This document shows positions 1 through 11,651 of a DNA stretch of 64,000 bases, one piece after another. The first letter of the stretch is position 1. Every line of letters starts with the position of its first letter. The position numbers and the translations under genes are program-made. The notes under the pieces were generated by a model. That model worked only from the letters and a program-made list of their open reading frames with translations, ran no database searches and was not told where the DNA came from. The DNA comes from Tubulanus polymorphus. Taxonomy: Eukaryota; Nemertea; Palaeonemertea; Tubulaniformes; Tubulanidae. The stretch spans positions 8,606,485-8,670,484 of the forward strand of contig NC_134027.1 of NCBI RefSeq assembly GCF_964204645.1, written 5' to 3'.

Positions 1-1
1 G

Positions 2-3000
2 TTGTCCCCGAAGAAAGTTGCGTCTACAAGCCTGAATAATGGTGCTTCACCGAAAAAGGCTGAATTCCAAAAATCAAAAGAACCTGTTATGGAATCAGAA
101 TCAAGTAAACTGGCATCATCACCAGTAAAACAGATGTCACCGAAGAAAGCTGCGAATGCAAATTCAATGAATGTATCTTCACCAAGGAAGGCTGTTATCC
201 AAAAATCGAAGGACACGATGACACCGAAAAAAACTTACAAATCCAAAGAAATTTTATCGGAATCAGATTCCGACTCTGATGATGCAGCCCCATCGAAAAT
301 ACCAACGCCTGCTGCGACTATTCAGGATTCAAGGTTTCGTGACTCGAGGGATGGAAGCAGTGACAGCGATGACTCAGACAAAAATGATACTGCACCGGAA
401 AACCAATCAACGTTGAAACGTGGCGGGGACATGTCGCCTTCGAAATCTCCATCGAAGAAATTAAAATCGTCATTGATTGATGAAGACGACATCCATATTA
501 CGCATCCATTGACGCAGTTAGATCCTAAAACTAAGTACGTCTATGTTCAGACTGTAGGCTAAACAAAACTGATACCTTGTTTCTCCTAATCAGCGGCGTA
601 AATAGTAAACTGCGATAAGATTTTTAATCAGTTTGTTTCTGTAAGTGCTGGGTCAGTTTAAGTTAGCTTGGTCATGATTTAGAAAAAAGTTGTGTTTCTG
701 GGTATATAGGTGGCTGGCCGGGTCTTTTAGGCTCAGCAGAAACAAGGTATTAATTTTCTTAAGCCTTATTCTGAATTTAATTTGCAATGTTTGCTGTGAA
801 ATATCCTTCAGTGTTCATTGTTGAACTTAGTAAACCCTTGTTGGGTGTAGCGCCTGATTTGAAATCAAACTGAAGCTGATTCTGTTTGTAGAATGGGATG
901 CTTCCCTTAATGACCAATTAATTTCTTCCTTGTGTTGCTAAGTTGACTTACCGTCAAATTGATTTTGTTAGCCATGAACACCTTAAAGACCGTGAAGACA
1001 TTACAAATATACTTTTAATTTTCCCTGTAACTGTGATATCCCTGCGGATAGGTAATGTTCTAATAATCATTCATTTATTGATTGCGTTATGTTATTCAGG
1101 TATGACTGTCCAGACGATTTTGAGAGTTTGTCAGAAAAATCTGATATACTAACTGTTGAAAATATGGATGAGCATTCTGATTTATGGCTGATACGAGTTC
1201 CCATTAATGTAAGTATTAGCTGTTAAATTCATCACGCTTTTTCAATTTTCGTTGTGTTTATTTTTAATTGATAAACAATAAACTGGATTTGAACTTAGGC
1301 TCAGTTTTGGCTAACTTAATTGAAAATGAGTCAAGCTCTGGGTTAAAGATAATATACGTCAATAAAACTGGGCCCTAGAGTTTAAATTCGAACAACCCCA
1401 TCAGTGCATGTAGCGATTTTCTATCTTACTGATATACCAGTTTGCAATTGTTTTTTAGTTCGATATCAAAGCATTAGACAATGTCTCCTTATCCACCGGA
1501 AAAACAATTACCCTCGAAGTAAGTATTTGATAACGTAATGAAAAAACCGTTAAATGAATACAGTAAACCTTGCATAAGTCGGATCGAAGTCGGAAAATCC
1601 ATTTACAGAAATTAATTCTCAAGGCGTAGTTTTCGGATAAAGTTTGGAAATCTGACTTATTCTGTCGGAAGATTTTTCTTGGTCCCAAAAGATCTGACTT
1701 ATGCAAGGTTTACTGTAATCAATTCCGATACACGCTAATCGATTTTAAACACTGCTTTTTCAAACTGCAAAAATTATGCTTTCATTCGAACATTTCAGAA
1801 CAGCGGAGAATTTGAGGCAAATAAAATGCGAGGGGCTGTGGTACGTTGAACTAGATTGTTTAAATGGATTGTTTAATCATAGAACTTGAGTTTATGAGTT
1901 GAGAATTTAATGAACTAGATTGTTTAAATTTGTCATGTGAAATATGAATTATTGATGTTTCGAAATTTCTGTATGAAAATCAACTCTTAACATGCAATAT
2001 ATGAATGTTTTATTTTTAATTAGCCTACTCATCTAAATCATGGCTATGAAAATTTTAAGCATAGTTACCGAACGAACTCATTCGATTTATTTTCTCATTT
2101 TAGAACTCAACGTTGCTTTTACCAAGTGGCAAACATTCCAAGCAATTAAAACCTGGTACGCTTTGATTTGTAGTGATTGAAATATTTGAAATTTGTTGAT
2201 CTCTTTCTCTGTTTACTAGAACCCATGTAGTTTTTCCTTGTTGACAGTGCATCAATTCAAAGGAATCATTTCTATTACGGAGAAGATAGATGTTCCGGAG
2301 GCCAAACTTCCGAAGGTGAAGCCGAAAATGTGTTATGATATTCCAGCCGGATTGAAACAGCGCCACGTTGCATTTGGATCAGGTGTGTATTTGCAATAGA
2401 TTTCGGTTTCGTAATTTCAGCCAGTACTGATTAACATTGCCATGATTCATTATCTTATTTATCTGTATCCATAGATAAACCAACTAAGACGCCTGATCAA
2501 CCAGTGAAAAAACGTAAAAGGGCTTCAACATCTGCAGGTTAGTATGTGAAATACAGTTGGAACTTGAAAAATTCTGTTTAAATTGAAACCTTCTTATTAC
2601 AATGATTTCCAGCATGTGAGATATTTATGTCAATCAAGATTTGGATAATACGAAACCTGTTTTCTTTGTTGGTTAGATGGTGCAGGTTGGAACTAGATGA
2701 ATGTTGGCATTTGCCATTGAGATCAGTAGAGACATGTAGTATGTCTGAATATTTGCTAGGTTGATAATGATTTTTAATCTCTAGCTGAAGGAGCAAGTAC
2801 GACTCTGCCTGAAAAGCATGCTAAAGTAGAGATAACTCATAAGACGACCAAGCCCAAACCGACTCCTGTAGCTGATCAAGAAAAAGCAAAAAAGAAGAAA
2901 AGAAAAGATAAAGAAGATAAGAATAAACATAAAGTAGAAAAGCAGAAAGAAAGTAAAGGAGAAAAGAAGCAGAAGGACAAAAATAAGGATGAGAATGAGA

Positions 3001-3319
3001 AAGCTGCTAAGATTAAGGAGAGAGATATGCTGGAAGCTAATGCTGCGGATTCACAAGGTAGTGTGTTGTCTTAAATGTGTATTTTGTGTTTGGATGCTAG
3101 GGCTTCACGAATGGAATTGAAGTCTTAACTCAGATGAAGCATGATGAATATATTGTACCATAGTAGATGCTAGCGACATTGACACTAGTGCCAATACCTC
3201 GTTCATGAGACTGATCTAAGAAAATTACCATATTCAAATTTTGATGTTTCTCTCTTATTACCTTTGCAGAGAAGAAAACGGATAAAAAGAAAAAGAAGAA
3301 GAAAAAGAAGGCGGAATAA
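2..3319 (+). CDS. POLR1G: RNA polymerase I subunit RPA34 (POLR1G/CD3EAP-like), 5' end outside window
   Basis: Nucleolar RNA polymerase I subunit that pairs with RPA49 in rRNA transcription. Exons by splice signals and phase: up to 534, 1100-1208, 1459-1518, 1799-1840, 2104-2155, 2248-2382, 2475-2537, 2785-3057 and 3270-3319 (stop TAA). All joins keep frame. Family marks: a YDCPDDF start followed by SDLWLIRVP, matching the animal RPA34 core, then KPKMCYDIPAGLKQRHVAFG, like the LRPRFCAFG segment of the human protein. A long Lys-rich tail ends in KKKKKKKKKAE. The first exon is odd: about 178 residues of Ser/Lys-rich sequence with SPKK, SPRK and TPKK repeats and acidic serine runs sit ahead of the core, where the human protein has only a short leader. 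Reading past the donor at 535 reaches a stop at 560-562, so this exon could instead be the end of a separate gene. The phase-2 donor (TAA|GTACGT) joining the phase-2 acceptor at 1099/1100 argues for one gene. Confidence 0.78.
535..1099 (+). other. Intron 1 of POLR1G
   Basis: Non-coding stretch between the SPKK-rich exon and the RPA34 core exon. It starts GTACGT and ends with TTATTCAG. I saw no coding-like segment, no clear polyadenylation signal and no repeat in it. If the SPKK exon belongs to a separate gene, this would instead be its 3' UTR plus an intergenic gap holding the true POLR1G start. Confidence 0.6.
1561..1715. mobile_element. pogo/Tigger-like MITE, 155 bp, in a POLR1G intron
   Basis: Inverted termini of about 25 bp: the left end begins CAGTAAACCTTGCATAAGTC and the right end is its near-perfect complement. 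The element is bounded by TA on both sides (1559-1560 and 1716-1717), as expected for Tc1/mariner/pogo insertions. It has no coding capacity. Confidence 0.85.
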
Positions 3320-5079
3320 ACATCGAAAGGTTGATATTTATTTTTCATTTAGTTCATATAATATATTCTCTCTATTTCATGAATAACTGCACTGCGGACA
3401 GAACAGACAGAACCCGACAGAAATGTGTAAAAATACAATTCTTTTTTATCCACATACATTGAAAGCCATCAATTTTGCAGGAAGTTCTTGCGCCTCATAG
3501 ACCTGTCTGAGCTAGGATTTGGATTTTCCAGACTGTGAAAATCATTTGCTCTTAATTACATCATCTCATCGAAAATTTATGTGCTGTGTGTTGTGGTTAA
3601 ACGGTCCAGGATTTTATGACCAGCAATCTCAATTGATTCCATCCTAGGTTAGATAAGGCCTGATAAGATTTGTAAATGCATCAAATTAGCTTCCTCCATT
3701 TGAATTGACTTGAACAGGACAGTAACACTTGCAAAGTATACAAATATATAAATTCATCACTTTAACTTTACGAACGCAAACGTACAATGCACATTACATA
3801 GTATAAAATCTATTTGAAAGCATAACTAAATTAAAATTTTTCGTAAGCAGATATTTGAAACTAATAGCCATTTTCATTGTATATCAAATATACCGTAACA
3901 GTACCCTCCGCTCTCAAGTAGGATCTCTCGAATCCTATTCAATTTGGCCAAATTCCTGTTTGAATCTTAAACCAATTTTCAATGAAAATTTTCCTGTAGA
4001 CTTGATAAATATAAAATTATGGTAATAAAATTATTGCCTGGACAATTTGATGCCTTCATCATGCATCCAATTTCGATGATATTGTAGTTTTCATATCGAA
4101 ATTTAAGGAAATACACTTATTCATTCCATGGCATACAGTTTATTTCCTAGTAGGCATTTGCGAATTGTTAGCGTGTCTCAAGCCGGATATTTTGTACGGT
4201 ATGTACAAATGACCATCGAATAAACGCAGTGTGAATCGCTAATTTAATTTCTACTAGGAAATACATGTATATATAAGAAAATTCTTTTAAAGTAGTCCTT
4301 GATATAATTTGGTAAATAATCTGACTAGATCGGGTCTGACTTTTTAGCAGTCTACCGTAATATGCACAGTATGAAAATTTAAGGTTACACCAACTTACAA
4401 GCGATACATTGAATGTATCCGCTTATTGCCCTGATTTCTTTGAGAAAATGAAGAATGCGAAGAATAAAGTAATTTTACTAGAATTACTGATAAAGATTTT
4501 GATAAAATATATACCTGTAGTCTGAAGAAGGGAATTATTTTTAGGAAACTTGTTTAAGGGATACCTACTGTATACATTTGCATATGGTTACATTTCCTCC
4601 TGTCTGGGTTTGAATGGTGTAAAAGGCTTAGAATAATTCCGTTCCTTTCCCTTGAGATTGAGGTTCCTTTTGAGCCTTTACAGATGGTGGAAGGTAGAGG
4701 TTTTCAAAATGTGGTTTACTAATTATTCATAGCAGCAAGCCCGCTTCCCTCAGTATATTTTATTTTATCAGGGGCTGATCTAGGGGGTGGTCCCAGGGTT
4801 GGGACTCCTGTCCTCCAACTGAGGTTGCCCTTATCGTCAAGCTAGAGGTCGTTCTGCAAATTTGACACTAATCTTTTTGGAAATTGCACATTTTCAGATG
4901 TATTTCTTCACGAATATCTAACACCGGGAGAGGGTTCCGGCTAATTAGCCTATGAAAATGCCTCTTCTTATCTGGACCCTGGCCTACCAATTTTTCTAGG
5001 TGCGGCCCTGCTTATGACAAAAGCTGCGTCATATGGAAAGAGTCAGGTCATTTGAAGGAGATCATTGAGTTCCTATATT
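3320..5079. other. Convergent intergenic region and 3' UTRs
   Basis: Lies between the POLR1G stop and the PPHLN1 stop, which converge. Candidate plus-strand AATAAA signals occur near 4024 and 4216; a TTTATT near 4758 could serve the minus-strand gene. A hAT-like MITE (4769-5010) is annotated separately. No other coding signal was seen. Confidence 0.6.
4769..5010. mobile_element. hAT-like MITE, CAGGGGCGGATC family, copy 1
   Basis: Begins CAGGGGCTGATCTAGG and ends TCTAGGTGCGGCCCTG, an imperfect inverted pair. Its interior matches, in inverse orientation, the copy at about 24781-25060: the segments around GGTTGCCCTTATCG, GGTCGTT and GCAAATTTGA line up in the same order. No ORF of note, so it is non-autonomous. 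Confidence 0.8.
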
Positions 5080-8000
5080 TCATTGATGATTTTGACACGC
5101 ATCTTTTTGCTTGACTTTGTCCACATAGTCTTGAAGCTCTTTGACGCACCTTTGTCCGATATCTCTGAGGTTTTCGCGCAGACTATATTCTATGCTTTCC
5201 TCCAGTCTCGAGTCTTTGCTGACAAGCATTTTCACTACGGTCGCAAACGTTTCGCAATCCTGTTTATAGGCCTGTTTGAAATCGAAAAGATGCTTGTAAG
5301 TGACTGTAGAAAGAACTTTTTCTGAAATTTCATGTGATGATTGTGTTGGATTCGAATTGGTTTGAGATCATTTGAATAATTTCATTTGAATGCAACCGAA
5401 AGAATTCGAATTCATCGCTACTTTTCTATATTTATTTTGAATCATTTCTTTCTTACTGTACCTTTTCGATTTGACGTTTTTTCATCATGATGGATTGCAA
5501 GCCTTCCTCGGATACTGTTTTCGCGTTACCGTTGACATACGGGATTGTTTTCGTGGTGACAGTTTCTCGTTTTTGGTGCTGCAAACCGTTTTCAGCTTAT
5601 AAAAGAAGAATAGGTTCTTAAAACGATTGGAAAGATTCTTAAAAAGAAAGTGCTTGGTCCTTTCCTTTCCGGGGTCGGAGCTGTGTTTGTGTTCATTCCT
5701 TGCACTTACCTGGTTTTGCCGTATCTTTAGGAATGTTGAGATTATGAGACAAGGCGCTGCTCGATTTTGAGTCATTAGTTTCACTAACAGTTACGCCATT
5801 TACGCGAACCGAATCCTTTTCGTTTCCATTAATTTCGAAAGATTGCCGATCACCGCTTTTTGCCGCAGGTACTATTTCGGCTGCACAACTCGCGCTGGTA
5901 ACTCGTTGCCATGGCGACAAAGAAATCTCGGATGATTTGTTGCTTGCAGCCACAATGGGAAGAGACGTTTGTCGTTGAGATCGTTCATCGCTGTGACAAC
6001 GCTCAGTCGACGCGGTTGTAACCGGCTGTTTGCTGTTGTTGCTCGAAGTTTCGGTCGTCAAGTCCAACTTGATATTATCGCTGAGACAATTCGAACTCGA
6101 CGACTCAAGCGAATCGTCGCTCAAGATTTCCGTATTGTACGCCATCGCTATATTGTTGTTATCGGCGAGTCGAGCTGTCGTTGGACTCGCGTCGAAGCTG
6201 CGTTGACCGGACGATAGAGGACTAGTAACGGTGCTGCCCTGCTGCGTCTGACTGCGATAGTTCTCGATGATCTTGTACAAGTCGATGTTGTTGTCGACTT
6301 GTTTCGCGTTGTTGTCCGCGTCGTCGTTGCCGGTTGTAGGTTTCGTCACGACGGTCGATGTCGACGCGACGAGCTTTCCGTTATTGTCTGGTTTATCGCC
6401 GCTGCGAGTACCGCCGCTGCTGGTACGGTGGCGGTGGTGGTGGTGGTGGTATCGCGATGATTGCGGACATCGTGGCGAATGCGTACGGCGCTCGTGGTAG
6501 CGACCGCTTCGATGCGTCGGCGACAACGTCGTCCTTCTGCTGCCGTACGACGGCGACTGCCGCGATGACGACGACTGGCAATTTCGCGATTCTCTTGTCG
6601 ATGAAGATGACGACCTCGGCGAACTCGTTCTGCTATGTGAATCGCTTCTGAAATATTACAATGAGCGCCTAGTTTTTCAGTATTAGTTCATTTGAGTGAA
6701 CACCATCTGTTTCAGGAATAGCAATTACTGTCTGATGCAGTTAAAACCAGAGAATGGCCATTTGTAACAAGGTCCCTACAACTCCTTGATTCCTTAAAAA
6801 CTCCTTATAAACAGAAATTGCTTTTAAAAGTGCTTGAAACTCCTCTAATTTGAGCTAAATGTCCAAAACTCCCCAAGAAATCCTTCAATTTTGAGAAATA
6901 GGTGTCTAGAAATATTTGTCTAGTTAGTAGTTGTACGGTAAACTACACTTTAATCGGTACACTCGGGACCATGCTTTGTTTTTACCCAATTAGGTGTTTA
7001 CCAAATTAGAAACCGAGTTTAAGTAATGTTAAGGGAAAAGATTTGTTTACAAGACAACAGAATTAATGGTTTACCAAGATAAATAGTACCGATTAAGAAG
7101 GAGTCTTCTGTAATTGGGAAATGGAAGTGATGCACTTCTCGAAATTTGAAATGTTCTCATTTAAAACACCTTGAAAACTACTTATACCTGTATCCTGGAA
7201 TGGCTGATCTGTAGGGACCCTGTGTTAGTTCGGCTCTTTTGATTGATTGATTGATATTTTATTTACATAGAACATATACAATAATACAGAGACAAGAATT
7301 ATTAAATACATAATGAAAATACTAATTTAATACATTAAGTAGGAGATGGTTCTATGAAGGACTGACCCAAAGCCTCAAGGCTGTATCGCAAATGCGAGGG
7401 CCATACCTTTATTAAGGGATGATAATGATGATAAGATATGGATGGATGGGTGAATGGATGGAGTGATATGGAAATTAATTGGATGAATTAGATATACATG
7501 TATAGCATTATTCTTTGACTGGACTTCTAGACCTCAGTCGCTTACCCTGGTTCTTTCTTGATTCTGTCCGCCGTGCTGCTACTGCTGCTGCCTTCGCTTT
7601 CCTTCTTGATCGCTTTTTCGTCGGATCGTCCTCTCTTTGAGAAAAAGGAGAATAATCAGTTTCGTTTTCGGTGATATGTCGGCTTTTGAATATTTATCGG
7701 CTGAATTCGTTAAGATACTTGAATGTCGATGACTCAAAGCACACAATGAAAATCGATGATTGTGCATGTGTGAATATATTATTCAAACAGATTTAAGAAC
7801 ACTACACCTGCACAAGCCGGATAATTACCGGGATACATTTGAATGTTTCTAGTAATAGGCTCTAAAAGGCCTTCCTTCAGATTGCGAGAACAATACAGTG
7901 GTGATTATATTGTATGTATAACATGAATTGAAGGAATATTTAGGCTAAAGAAATGGATACCTTATTTCTCATTTCTGCTGAGCTTAAAAGTTGACCTTCC

Positions 8001-11000
8001 CTGCCGCCTATCTACCTACCCTGTACACTACTACATTTTAAAAAATCATGAATGAGCTAAAATTAACAGACCCGGCAGCTATAGAAATCAACTGATTACA
8101 AATTTTATTGCGATTTACCAGCCGATTAGGAGAAACGAGGTAATGTTTTTAGCCTTAATTCACAGTATTCTTAGGAGTGAATTTAATTTCACTCGCGAGC
8201 GATGCTTTTTCTTGTCGTTCGAATTTTTTTCGATTTTTACCCTTGAACTTTCTTGCGATCGGGATCGGCTTCGGTTGTGCTTGTTTTCCGTCGGTCGGCT
8301 TCTAGAACGCGAGCGTCTGTCGTGCGATGATGTTTTCGTGACCGATCGCGACCGGCTGCGGTCACGCGTCGTCGACGACGTCAATCGCATCGTTCGCTTA
8401 GCCCTTACTCTACGCTTCCATTTCTCGGACGGTAGCAGGTTGTCATCGTCGTCGAAGTCTGAAAAATTTCAATACATAACAATTTGAAAAGTCTACGTCA
8501 TTTAACAAGGTGATCGTACGTTGTAGTTTGAACTATATCCTGTTGTAATTTGTTCATCAATGACATGATGAATGCAGAGAAAAGTCATCATAGCTAAATT
8601 TTCGTACCACAGTAGAACTCACTTAATTCGGACGACTATGGACTGCCCAGATTTCTCCGAATGAAGTAAAATCCGTATTATGAATAACAGTTTACATGGT
8701 TCCAGGTTGAATGGACCAAATATTACGTCCGAATTAGATGAAAATTGCGATAGAGAAAACCGAATCAAGCGATTTGTAGTGTAGTGCGGAAAATTTAGCT
8801 ATGCTGCCTCTGATACTTGTCTCAGTTCAGGTTTGAGATTGACAGACTGATCAGCTGCCTGTCTCCTGCTGTTCAAACAAAAACACTGGAAATCTCAACC
8901 ATTTCACGCTATAGGTAGATCCACCTGTTTCGATTGAACAGTCCTCAGTATGATCGCGATAATCCTTTCGCCTATATAAGACCGCTGCTGGTGCTATCGT
9001 TAATTCTGTAACGGCTTCGAGAAAATCGTATTGTCATCAGACTCGGCAGTATATCGGCGGCAGCAGCGTTGGATGGATGCATATCAACGCATCTCTTTTA
9101 CTAAGCCAATATCGAATACGCATAGACGGTTACTATGGAAACTGAATACTCTTATTGAGAAAGGTGACCGCTGATCCATTTAGGAGTTTCGTCGCATTTT
9201 ACGTACCTTTCGTCGAGAGGATTGACATGTGTGTGTATGTGCTGCGCAATCTGTGCGTTCGAAGATGTATCTATGAGATAAAACTACACGCACTGAGTCT
9301 CTACCGAGAGACACGAGTATAGCGTTCTTTGTTTTGATGTTGTTTCTGCGTATATCGTAATAAACTGTATTGATTCAGCGTGATATTTTCCATTGTATTC
9401 ATTTGGTGTTTTGTGGCACAGATGTCTACACTCGCTAGAAAAGAGTTGAGAGCGCTTTTGTTTCTGTAGTGAATGCTGAAAAGTGCAGTGCGGATCTCGC
9501 TGTATCCGGCATTGTGATTGTAATGTATTCTCTCATACAAAATCTGTATAACCCGGATCAGTTTGATATGGATTTCTAATCGTAGATTATCTTCGGTCCA
9601 GTCCGCTGTGCTAGGTTTATGAAGAATATACTTTTATCTGGATTTCTCATAACTGAATTCATTTCATCGTATCCAAATGATCCTGACTAAGTCTAATCTT
9701 CTATGTATTTGTTTTTGGTTTACCTATGTGTTTCCGATAGTTGGTTGGCTGTTTGCCAAGGTGTTATGTCAAATTGTACAACAAAATTTAGCGGTAATAC
9801 CTACGAGAGTGTACTTTTTTTTCGAGGTGAGGCCAGAAGATAGGAACGGACGATGCAATATTTTGCGAGAAATACGCTAAAAACTTCAAAAATCCTTCAC
9901 TTTCTGTAACTAAAGTTTTCTGATCATTTTCAAGACCAACCTCTACTGCATGCAAGTTAACACTACCAAATGAATATTAATTATACGTACCTCTAGATAC
10001 TAGAAAAGAAACCACTTCGCTGGTGAGAAGTAATTTGTACACAATTACTCATAGGCTGTTTATAGATAAGTGGAATTATCATTTTTTCCCATTTTATTTG
10101 ACTTCCGTCTTCGTATATGGAAGCATAGCAGTCTACATAGTATGAGTTTTTAGATGAGGATAATGTAATCCGCGTCGACACTGCCATAGTTAAACCGTTC
10201 TAAAGGGGACCGGGCAACCGCCAAATATAGAACGGAATAAAGCATTTTTGAATTCGCTACAGCTTGTTATCACTGGTTACGCGTTGCCATGAGTATTTCA
10301 TGTTCAATACAAAATAATTATTTTCACTCGTTTCATGCCTTGTAGCAATTTAGGCTAAATTCTAAGCCTGTTCTTTCAAATAGTCGGATATATTAAATCT
10401 AGCAGTCAGATGCGTTGTTTTGATAAAGCGAATCTGCCGATGAAAAACAACAACACATCTGACTGGCTTAATAGATAGACTGCCGCTAACAGGGGTTGGT
10501 TTCATGATAGAGTTTAAGCTTAAATCAGTTAAGTTTGAATTGTTGTCCTCATTGAATACATGAAGTAACCAATGGCAATTAGCGTAGAAGCACAGTAGGA
10601 TACTTCGTTATTTTCACTGACTTCAATTCATTATCCCACCCTTAATTCCCTCCCCTTTTCTTATGTAGAAAATTGTATACATTCGTATTGGGTGTACTTA
10701 TTTGTGAATGTTGTCACATCATATGATGAATTATTTGGCGATTTTGTGGCCAAACTTTTCGCTAAATATATACATGTATGTTTCAATTAGCAACAATTTT
10801 GTAATAAACTTAGTTTCATCAGTCATTTATACTAATAAATGACCTTTATCAATCATCTACATGTCTTGTTTATTTTGCTTCAAACAATGCTTGTCGTTTT
10901 CCATTTCTTACGGAGCGGGGATATCATAAAAGATTTTAGTTTAATTTTTTAGTGAAACTGAACCCTGTTCGCCCAAGAAATCTTGGGCAGTGTTATAGAC

Positions 11001-11414
11001 CAATGAAGGAACTGCGGTCAGGGTTTGTGTCAGCTGGAGGCAAGTGAGGATGGCATAGTCTTTCTACCAGCTGTCTGTTGTTTTGTAATTATTTTCAAAA
11101 AGTGTGAAAAATCCATTACCTTCGTCGATGTGGCGGTCTCTAACGCGATTTCTACGAAACGCTGCTCTTACGAGATGTCCACTTCCTCTGAAACCTTTTA
11201 GTCTACCGCGGGACGTCCATCGCGAAGGAAATCCACATTTGGGAGCGATTACTTGCCGCGGCCACGGCGGTCGTGACGTTTGTGAACTGTGTATCATCAT
11301 CCAAGGCTCGAGTAGTTCTCTGTCTTGGTCGACGGTCATACTTTGCTGCATCACCGTGTTCACATAAGCTTGGTTCATCAATTCGAGAATTTGAATAGCT
11401 TCAAAATCCTCCAT
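5080..11414 (-). CDS. PPHLN1: Periphilin-1-like protein (HUSH complex subunit), complete, 637 aa
   Basis: Minus-strand exons 11414-11120, 8458-8193, 7634-7546, 6647-5710, 5595-5462 and 5271-5080 (stop TGA). They total 1,914 nt, divisible by three, with all junction phases agreeing (1,0,2,1,0). The diagnostic part is the last about 65 residues: QIEKAYKQDCETFATVVKML followed by LRENLRDIGQRCVKEL, which aligns without gaps to the helical Lge1-like C-terminal domain of vertebrate periphilin-1. Upstream are an Arg-Ser dipeptide region (about residues 125-180), a long Ser/Thr/Asn-rich low-complexity middle encoded by the 938-nt exon, and a His run. This matches periphilin's plan of disordered N-terminus plus C-terminal helices. 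In vertebrates periphilin joins TASOR and MPP8 in HUSH, silencing intronless transgenes and retroelements. Whether HUSH exists in this animal is inference. The start at 11414 is the first ATG of exon 1; a 5' UTR exon further upstream is possible. Confidence 0.88.
6945..7097. mobile_element. Small MITE with AATCGGTAC termini
   Basis: The outer segments ACTTTAATCGGTAC and GTACCGATTAAG are inverted complements about 125 bp apart inside an intron. No coding capacity. The outer boundaries are uncertain. Confidence 0.5.
7239..7425 (-). repeat. Retroposon fragment with (TTGA)n end
   Basis: Starts with GATTGATTGATTGAT, then TTTATTTACATAGAACATA, and later CTATGAAGGACTG and CCTCAAGGCTGTA. The same motif order occurs at 33925-34075, so this is a dispersed repeat. 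A simple-repeat edge of this kind is typical of CR1/L2-type non-LTR elements or SINEs that use them, which would make it minus-oriented here. Class assignment is inference. Confidence 0.6.
7635..8192 (-). other. PPHLN1 intron 2
   Basis: Intron between the RS-rich exon and the 89-nt exon. The donor is GTGAAA (weak) and the acceptor CTTTTTCTCAAAG. I saw no repeat or coding signal. Confidence 0.55.
8610..8740. mobile_element. pogo/Tigger-like MITE remnant
   Basis: Left end CAGTAGAACTCACTTAATTC continues into GGACG; an inverted CGTCCGAATTAGATG lies at about 8726. The leading CAGT is typical of pogo-type ends. The right terminus is degraded or truncated. Confidence 0.55.
10385..10500. mobile_element. 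Foldback element fragment
   Basis: Carries TCAGATGCGTTGTTTTGA, GCGAATCTGCCGATGAAAAA and CACATCTGACTGGCTTA. This matches the core of the long inverted-repeat element at 36058-36391 (TCAGATGCG, GCGAATCTGCCGGTGAAAAA, CGCATCTGATTGGCTAG). Confidence 0.65.
10965..11050. mobile_element. Foldback element right-arm fragment
   Basis: Contains CGCCCAAGAAATCTTGGGCA, then ATAGACCAATGAAGGA and CAGGGTTTGTGT. The same series occurs in order at about 12575-12640 and, diverged, at 36290-36350. Confidence 0.65.
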
Positions 11415-11651
11415 TTCAACTATACAAACACATTACCCGTATTCATGTTGTGAAATGTGCAAGTTTTCCTTTATCAGCAGTTATACGTGTGTGTATCAAT
11501 AATTTCAACCTAAATCATAACAGATAATACTTAATGATAAAACTAGATATTGTCAACACACACTGTGAGTGGTCAATTAACGTATACAGAATTATTGAAT
11601 TCATTGAATTTTTGATGCAAGTTGTAGATTAATTTACGATTTGCCACGTTA

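Larger units (their letters stand above)
6648..7545 (-). other. PPHLN1 intron 3 with repeats
   Basis: Non-coding. It holds a small inverted-repeat element (about 6945-7097) with ends ACTTTAATCGGTAC and GTACCGATTAAG, and a TTGA-repeat-bearing retroelement fragment (7239-7425). No exon was recognised. Confidence 0.6.
8459..11119 (-). other. PPHLN1 intron 1 with several repeats
   Basis: Donor GTAATG and acceptor TTGAAATTTTTCAG in minus orientation. It holds a pogo-like MITE remnant (about 8610-8740), a TATATAAG motif on the plus strand near 8973 and foldback-family fragments (10385-10500 and 10965-11050). A block at about 10585-10640 (GTAGAAGCAC .. AGGATACTTCGTT .. TTCACTGACTTCAATT) recurs at about 41293-41410. 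No further exon is needed by phase. Confidence 0.55.

Noticed and set aside
6267-6651. Plus-strand and alternative minus-strand frames around 6267-6651
   Set aside because: They overlap the long PPHLN1 exon in other frames; the Gly/Trp and Pro runs reflect its CAC/CAT-rich His run.
8965-9000. TATATAAG as a core promoter inside PPHLN1 intron 1
   Set aside because: No convincing plus-strand exon follows it, and single TATA matches are common in AT-rich introns.
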